Source of the DNA: Tetmemena sp. SeJ-2015
Lineage: Eukaryota > Ciliophora > Spirotrichea > Sporadotrichida > Oxytrichidae
Length of the DNA stretch: 64,000 bases
Direction: 5' to 3'
NCBI GenBank assembly: GCA_027382625.1
Contig: JAJKFJ010021820.1
Location: forward strand, 1 to 64,000
This document shows positions 56,808 through 64,000 of this stretch, in pieces. A model generated the notes under the pieces. That model was given only the letters and a program-made list of their open reading frames with translations, was not told the DNA's origin and made no database searches. Every line of letters begins with the position of its first letter. Within the stretch, counting starts at the first letter, position 1. Both the position numbers and the translations under genes were made by a program.

Positions 56808-59210
56808 TCATATTGAGGATGGGAGAGAATCTATTTTGACCATTTAATTGGAGAAGATATTTGGTCTCTAAGAATTAGTTTGATTGTTACTGGTGGATTA
56901 AATCAAGTTTCTTTGAGTCTCATGGGAGTATTGATCCTCTATATCTCTGAGACTGAAAGAATCCTTCGGCTCCATTATTTAGATTTGAGCTGTTTTTAGA
57001 GAATTCTTTTTAGTAGGGACAGCAGATGCAGCAGAGTCATTACTTAAATATAAAAAGAAAGTATTTGTTCTAATTTAAGACTTTTGGTCTTGAAAATAAA
57101 TATATTTGGTATTGAAGATGTCTCTGAATTTCTTAATTTTTCCCTGTCTAAAGAGAAGGAATCTTCGGTAAAGGAATCTGAGTCTAATGTAAAGTGCTCT
57201 CAAAGTAAAGTATAAAATCACTAGTAGGTTGGCAGCTATTTAAAACAAAATCATAGAGATGATAGACCATCCAGCTTATTATCACTCACTTACTATAAAT
57301 ATAAAAGTATATACTTTCTAACTTATTGATAGTATTGAATGTCAGTGTCAGGTACAAAGTCAAAGAACAGGAAAAAGTGGTAGACAATAGCCATGATGCA
57401 GAGCTCGTTGAATAAATAAAAATATTTCCATCTTGTTCATAAGTGGCTCACTGAAAGGCTTTACTTGCCAGATGTATATCACGTGTAATAACTGCTAGAG
57501 CATTAAGTAGATCAAGTGAATCACACCTGGGTAGTCAAATTAATAAAATATACTCAGCCAAGAATACAGCAATTAAAGCGAATGTCAGTCTTCTTGCTTT
57601 TAATCCTTTTTTTACTATCAAATCTAATTCATTATTCTCTCTGATAAAATAGTAAGCCATTAGTCAATGTTAAAGTTGTTTAATTATAAAGATTAATGAA
57701 GCTCATTAAACTAAACTCCAGGTACCCTTCGATGAAGTATCGCAACACCCCATTGAAGTACAGCAAATTTATATTAATTTACAGCAAACTTGACAGAATG
57801 CTGCTCACTTTCGCTATTCTAAAGAGTTTATTACAAAAATAGTCCTCATACATCTTAAACTTCTTAACACAAAATTATCATCTAGTTAAGAAGTTTAACA
57901 AATTACAATTTTAATAAATAAGCCCGAATTTTAGTTTTAGAGGAATAAATTAGAATATATATTACTGAACAGTTCAGACTCTATCAAATAAAAAATTATT
58001 TAAGCGCATATTAACAAAAAATAAGTAAAAAAAGATAGAAATAAGAAAGTCCTTAGTAAATAAGAGGCATGTGGATAACCATCTGGAGTGAGTTTATAAG
58101 TCCCCACAGGTACTGCATAGTAGTCGACCTAAAGCAATATGTCAAGCATCAAACTTACATTATGATGTTCGTGCCCACGTTCATTATCACAAGCGAGCTC
58201 ATAACTACTGCCGACTGCTGAACTCCTTCAAAGACAGGTGCTAAAGATAAGGTCATAGGAAAGATAACTACACTAAGGTACTTGCTTCGGAATCACAGTG
58301 CTCGTCTTGTACATGAACTTCACTGGCAAGTTGCTCTCTGTGCACATGAAGTACCCGTTCATGTATATCTGCATTTGCAACAAGTCCTTGCTCTACACAA
58401 CCACTCAATAAATTAACAACCTACCTGCGAAGTGGAGATGCTCTTTGGGTCATCGAACTGCACTTGCACTACCATTCAATTTTATTCTCCTCTCTGTGAA
58501 ACTAGTTATCTTGAAACTCTGGTACGTTATCGTTTTCTGAGTCAGGACTCGACCCGATGAGTAAGGGAGGCTTTTATTGGAGGTACTGTAGGAGATAAGG
58601 CCGAAACTGAGAACTGCGTCGTTGAAACTGTAGTAGGACCTGGGAACAAAAATAAAACTGCGACTGATCTCCCAAACTCAACGATGACTTGGCCAGTCTA
58701 ACTGATTAAATAAATTCTTGTTATCTGGGGGTTGAAGGATCTATCGTAGGCGCCTGTTATGATGAGCGTGGCAAATTTGCTGCTGAGGGCAGCTGCTCCA
58801 GTATCTCTGACTGACTGTTGGAAGGTGGTGAGGAGGTCTCCTGTGACGAGGACGTCAATCCAGTCGTAGATGGCCTGCACATAGGATGCGTTCAATATAA
58901 ATGTTATGATTCATGAAGCCACCGAGAGTGGTGTTGACGCTATAATTAAGAGTATACTAGTATAGTTGTTATTTTATTATAAGTGCATCTTGTGCAGAGT
59001 CCAGGTACTTGATGTAGTAGTCGAGTGTCTGTACTTGGTAGATTCCGTTGGAAGTGAAAGTTTCGTTCTGAGTGTAATAAGTATAAAGTGAATTTGATTT
59101 GTAGTTGGTTGAGTTTGAAGTTGATGTGGCAGGCTCTATGACTTTGATCCAGAACTAGTTGTTTTATCTGAGCTGTGAATAAATTTTGTCCATGAGTAAC
59201 TAATTCTGTG
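56808..59210 (-). CDS. Surface membrane protein C (N-terminally incomplete)
   Basis: Minus strand, ending at TGA 56810-56808 after a cytoplasmic tail (MEPKDSFSLRDIEDQYSHET). The family block MQYLWGLINSLQMVIHMPL is at about 58060-58120. Other recognisable pieces are IYQVQTLDYYIKYLDSAQDA at about 59000 and FATLIITGAYDRSFNPQITR at about 58700-58790. The order of membrane segments and the basic juxtamembrane motif (LYRRFLLFRQGKIKKFRDIF) match protein D downstream. No signal peptide, cadherin-like domain or Thr stalk is found upstream of about 59210, where the sequence turns AT-rich. The gene is therefore truncated, or its N-terminal segments lie elsewhere. Frame changes suggest several small IESs. 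Confidence 0.65.
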
Positions 59211-59822
59211 TTAAAATGTGAAGGGTACTAACAAAAGAGAGAATGGAAATAAACCTTAATTATCAAAATTTATTAAGGAGAAAATATTTTTAACTTTTGG
59301 GAAATAAATGATAATATAGATTACATTCACTCCTTCTCTGTCATATTTAGCTAGATTAATTAACCTAATTTTTAAGAAATTAAATTTTTAATTTGATTTA
59401 TTTTAATATACAAAATGAAAAACCCCCTATCATCCATTTTATTAAACTTAAATTTAAAATGAGATATTCTCTATGCTAGAAAATTTTACTTTAGAAACTG
59501 TTTATTTACTCCGTTTTTTAAAATTTTACAAATTAAAACCAATACTGAATATCTCATATTTATTAAGTTGAATAGATTTAGATAAAATTTGGATAAAATA
59601 AATAGATAATAGATTGCATTCTAAACTTTACTTTAATCAATACTCTAAACTCTCAACATTAATCATGAGTTGAGTGGTGGAGCTCTTGTGGCTTATCTTC
59701 CTTAATTTGGTCAGATCTAAATTCAAGGAGTTTCTATCAATTCTCATATATTAATTATTGAGAATATTATTTTTAAATATAATATTAAATAAAGATAATT
59801 GAAGTAATTGAGAATAAATTTA
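59211..59822. other. AT-rich spacer between genes C and D
   Basis: No coding signal; nothing recognisable. Confidence 0.6.
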
Positions 59823-62800
59823 TCATGATTCTTTGAGTATCTCTTCTGTGTTCATCAGCATCCATTAATCCTCTTCTCGTAGAAAGATTTTCCTATTCTT
59901 CCTAATGTAGTTATTTAATGAGAATTGGCTTAATCTTGACAGCAGCTAATCTTTTCTATTCCTTAGCTTTCAATTATAAATAAATAAAAAATTTTATTTA
60001 TCTTTACTGAAGATATGTTTGAATTTAATCTTCCCCTGTTTATAAAGACGTGCACGCCTGTAGATACCTCTTAATACTAAGAATGCAAATTTAAAAATAC
60101 AAATTGTAGTTAATTTTAATTTGGCAGATATCAAAAGCATAACTAGAAGGTTCACCAAGATTTAAAAGAACAGCACGCTCAAAATTATTTAAAAAATACC
60201 ATTCTTTTAATTGACCAACCGCCTTATAATTAAAATTGATAACAAGTAATCATAAGCAATTTATATAAATTTCTTAATAGTATTGTATGTCTGAATCTGG
60301 AACGAAATCGAAGAATATAAAGAAGTGGTAAACTATCCCCATTATGCAAAGCTCGTTGAATATTTCCATCTAGTTCATGAATCTATTTGAAAAAGGCTTT
60401 ACTATGATCAGGAAAAGTATGTGAAACAGTTGCTATAGAACAAGATACAGCAGATGTATAGTGCCTGGATAATTCTAAAGAAAAACTGCTGTGACTACAA
60501 ATAAAAGCCGACGAAGCAGGAACCAAATGGGATAGAACAACTTCAATTTGCTTCTCGTGTCTATTTCTTCATATAGACTTCCACACACCTCTTAAACATG
60601 GTCATCTCGCAACTCACTCTTGAACGAGTATATCACTCCCAGTGAGATTAAAGGCATCAGCAAGCAAATGGTTATGTAAGATATCGTCATCATAGAAGTC
60701 ACTGACTGAGTGTAGTTTGAGAAATCCAACTAATCATAATCTTAATTCTTCTCTAAGGATATTAATTCTTACATTTTGACAATTTACGAAACTCATCAAT
60801 GAGAACTCTAGAAACCCTTCAATGAAATAAAATAAGAAGTATCTTAAGACTCCGTTGAAAAGCAGAAGTTGCATTAAGAAGCTATGAAATCCTCTCAATC
60901 TAAGAATCTTGATTAAACATATCTCAGTACTTACATTTTGATTTTGTCTTTGAGTAAACTAATGATAATTTAATTAAATTGCAACAGGTATCAGACCAAG
61001 GAATATCCATAAGTAAAAATTATTGGAACCAAGGCCTTGAATAAGGTAAAGAGAGCTGTAGCTTGAAAAGTTAAGATGCGTCTAATTAAATGAGGGTTTA
61101 TAAAGATATCTAGATTGTCAAATCTTTCATTATAAGGAGTTTAATCTGGGAAATTGAAGAGAGCATTAAGTACATCTTCAGAAGGGAATAAATCTAGAGT
61201 GACGATGGATATGAGCATAGAGAACACATAGTTTGCATTTGAAGGCATATTGATGTCGAGAAGTGGCATGTGAATCACCATTTGAAGGGAGTTTATTAGA
61301 CCCCACAAGTACTACATTTAAAATATAGAATAATTGTTGTTGCCCTATACAATTTGAACTTGAATTAGAGTGGTTTACATGAGGATGTTAGTTCCAACAT
61401 TCATAATGATGATTGCATTTGTCACAACTGTAGCTTACTAAGCACTTTCAAATATCGGAGCTAAAAGTTTAAGCTCATTAAGTTTGCTCTTATAGTTAAC
61501 TTACTTTTCTGAACTTGTTTAGGAATAGAATAACTAGTTGCATAAACCTGGTAAATTTAATAAGAAATTCTTAGAATAATTATAAAGAATTTCACGAGAC
61601 TCTTATAATATTTGAGAATATTTGAGTTTATAGGTATTTGACAGGTAATTGTGTATCCACGCTCATAAAATACCCATTCATGTAAATCTGCATCTGCAGT
61701 TCATCTCTACTCTATAAAAAGGTTTAGGCTTAAACGAAGAAACTGACTTGAGTCTTTGAAATGGCTGCAGGGTCTTGGAAGTCGACCTAGACCATCATTC
61801 TCCTTGAAGTGAAACTAATGATTTTATATTTCTGGTACACTAGTTTCTTTGATGCTGTTTAAAAATAAAGTATACAGGATGCTAAGTTCCTCTTCAGAGA
61901 TGAGATGTCGGTTGATAATAGAGCGAAAGAGAGAACTGCGTTATTAAATGTGCTGTAAGACCGAGGAACAAAATTATAATTAGTAAAATAACTATTAAGT
62001 CCTTCCCAAACTCAACTGTAACCATTCCCATTTGACTTATTAAATAAATGAATCTTATTCTTACAATCCTAGGTTTGAGACTATTATCTTGCACATCAGT
62101 GATAACTAATTTCAAGAGAGGGTTGCTCCTAGCTTATTCCGAATTTTAAGTGACGAGAGTGAGAAAGCCAGAGAATAAATCTCCAGTGGTTAAGTTCCCA
62201 ATCAAGTAGTAGACTTCGTTAAAGAATGTTTGGTTGTGAACAGAGTTGTCTCCACTGCCACTATTTGATCCTAATTGAGATTTATTATTAAATTGATTAA
62301 TTAAAAATGAAGTTGTTTTAATTAGTCTTAAACTTTAATTTTTAAATATGAGAGGAAAGAGTGGAGAGATACTTGACGTAGTATTGCATAGAAGAGCCCG
62401 AATTGTCGTCACCTTACTCTGACTCTCCTCCTCCGCTTCAAAATATTATTAAATATTTAGAGCTGCCTTGACTATTCTCATTTCCAAATACTTGCACTTG
62501 GAAAGAGTATTAACTTGTGAGAGACGATATGATACTGTCAGATAAAGTAACCATGATTGTGTGATTTCCTATTTAGTTGTTGCTAGATGGAGTTAAGGTA
62601 AACATCATAATGCTCTAAAAGTATATTGCTTAAATTAATATTTGCATTTAAATTCTTTGAGTTATTTATAGCAATAGGTAATGAAATCCCTTGCTACTCC
62701 GAAGATAAAATAATAGTGACTTAGACTATGGATAGGCGTTTATTTGGATTTTCAATATATGGTAAAGTGTAAGTTGAGAAAGCACCAATTGCAATCGCAA

Positions 62801-63847
62801 AATTTTAAAGTTCTTAAGTGAAATAAGGAGGTTGGTCAACTGGGTCAGGAGTGGATATTAAGCTGCCAGTGGGGCTAGATAGAGTGGAAGTTCCAAAGGT
62901 TATAGTCTGAAATTGAGTTGAGGATGGGGCTGGAGTTGAAGATTGAGAAATGGTTGTGGTTGAGGGTCTGGGAGTAGTTGATGAGGGAGCTGTAGTTGAT
63001 TGCTAAGTAGTAGAAGGAGGAGCTGTAGTTGGAAGGAGCATGGAATCTGAGACTATACTAAACACTTTTTAAGAAATGTTATATTTATAAGTTGTTATTT
63101 TTAATTGAGCTGTAATTATGAAAGATTGTTGATGATATAAAAAGTTTAATGAAGAACTGAGTAGATTATGATGTACTCAAATTGCTGAATACTTGGAGTT
63201 TTAATAGATAGTCACCAATGTCACTAGTAGTTGCTTGAAGTATATTGAGGGTTAAATTTGATGAGTGAAGCTCATAAAAGAAGGGAGGGTTGAGCTGAAG
63301 TTAGAGGTGTCGTTAAATATATTTTAAATTATTGTAAGCATACTGCAGTGAGTAGGTGAGTGTGGCACATTCATACAAAATATAATATTCAGATAGAGCT
63401 CTGTTGAAAGTTATGTTAAACTAGGAGTAGTAGAAAATATTGAGAGTATAGTTCTAAAGCACTTTGAAGAATTAAAAGTAAATATTATTTCTATAGAAAG
63501 TTGTATCAATAGCTACAAATTACAAATATATTATGGGAATAAATTTGCACCAAGAATTACTGGAGAAGGGAAGTACCTTGCTATCTACATATTTGTATCC
63601 ATAACCATCGTCTGGCTTCAGATCTGGACATGCGTTCAGCCACGGGGCCACTCCACTCTGAGGAATCGGACAGTCTGAAAATATGCTTGGCTAAGTTTAA
63701 ATCTATAATTGTTTTAAAAGTTATTACCGATAAACTAGGAGTCGTAAGAGAAATAAAAAAGCATTTTACTTTAATTATTTTTGCTAAAATAGTAGATGGA
63801 TCTTGGCCAAGTGTATCGAAGCAAGTGTCGAATTTATCGAAGCTCAT
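59823..63847 (-). CDS. Surface membrane protein D (cadherin-like), 5' end uncertain
   Basis: Minus strand, ending at TGA 59825-59823 (IFLREEDQWMLMNTEEILKE). From the N-terminal side it has a Cys-containing part (DCPIPQSGVAPWLNACPDLK, about 63610-63680) and a Thr/Ser/Pro stalk (TAPSSTTPRPSTTTISQSST, about 62890-63040). A cadherin-like stretch follows (IAIGAFSTYTLPYIENPNKR, about 62735-62800), then the family membrane module LWGLINSLQMVIHMPLLDIN with YVFSMLISIVTLDLFPSEDV (about 61130-61310). The juxtamembrane motif is IYRRARLYKQGKIKFKHIF. It is a tandem paralogue of gene C and a distant relative of A and B. ATG 63847 (MSFDKFDTCFDTLGQDPST) may be internal. Many AT-rich breaks suggest unremoved IESs. 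Confidence 0.7.
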
Positions 63848-64000
63848 GAAGAAACTTAAATATGATTTTATTTAAATAAAATATCTTTTGTAATAAGTTG
63901 TTTGTGAGGTGGGCTAATTTATTCCATTAAAGGTAAAGTATTATTTTTAAAGAGAGAGAAGATTATATATAAACATATGAATTAAATGGGGAATATTAGT
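63848..64000. other. AT-rich end of window
   Basis: No gene seen; it may belong to the 5' region of gene D. Confidence 0.4.

Noticed and set aside
1..64000. CRISPR arrays, bacterial operons, rRNA or complete tRNA genes
   Set aside because: No regularly spaced direct repeats of suitable size, no Shine-Dalgarno-led gene trains, and no complete cloverleaf was found by eye; the gene content is eukaryotic.

Overview
The window looks like germline (micronuclear) DNA of a stichotrich/spirotrich ciliate of the Oxytricha-Stylonychia kind. Four lines of evidence agree. (1) Every recognisable gene reads through TAA and TAG as glutamine and ends at TGA. (2) Positions 11112-15222 hold a complete 4.1-kb TBE-type transposon with C4A4 telomere-like termini inside ~77-bp inverted repeats and a 3-bp ATT target duplication; the end of a second copy lies at 1-1326. 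(3) Genes are interrupted by 10-30 bp, mostly AT-rich inserts bounded by 3-7 bp direct repeats. Removing one repeat plus the insert restores the reading frame, as expected for internal eliminated sequences (IESs) with pointers. (4) Longer inserts behave the same way when two paralogous genes are compared.

Layout. 1-1326: right end of a TBE, abutting a coding fragment (1327-1670). 1671-5427: AT-rich DNA with a GC-rich island at 3683-4150. 5428-6962: 3' part of a LINE-type retrotransposon (reverse transcriptase, (TTA)n tail). 7755-8108: an orphan coding fragment. About 8920-22235 and 23765-34000: a direct segmental duplication. Each copy carries one large surface-protein gene on the minus strand (A 9472-21914; B 24276-33674) with a signal peptide, dystroglycan-type cadherin-like domain, Thr/Ser-rich stalk, polytopic membrane region and cytoplasmic tail. 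Copy A is interrupted by the TBE, a 408-bp IES and a 638-bp foldback element. Copy B carries two IESs of 992 and 701 bp that themselves contain coding sequence.

34273-40964: a roughly 2,100-residue coiled-coil protein ending in a GAS2 microtubule-binding domain. 41135-56400: a dense cluster of small genes. These are a COMM-domain protein, a CEP44-like centriolar protein, two unknowns, an OPA3-like protein, a strange T-rich ORF with in-frame TGA codons, an EF-hand protein, protein-L-isoaspartate methyltransferase, an unknown, an AMACR-like CoA-transferase (truncated), PEX14, a Q/N-rich protein and a zinc-finger fragment. 56808-63847: two more tandem paralogues of the surface-protein superfamily.

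The genes form no operon. They are eukaryotic housekeeping, cytoskeletal and surface genes packed 40-180 bp apart in the gene-dense part, as in spirotrich chromosomes. The mobile elements and IESs sit in the germline copy and would be removed in the somatic nucleus. Several genes also carry single-base frameshifts that no IES explains; uncorrected assembly indels or decay are both possible, so exact protein sequences are uncertain.
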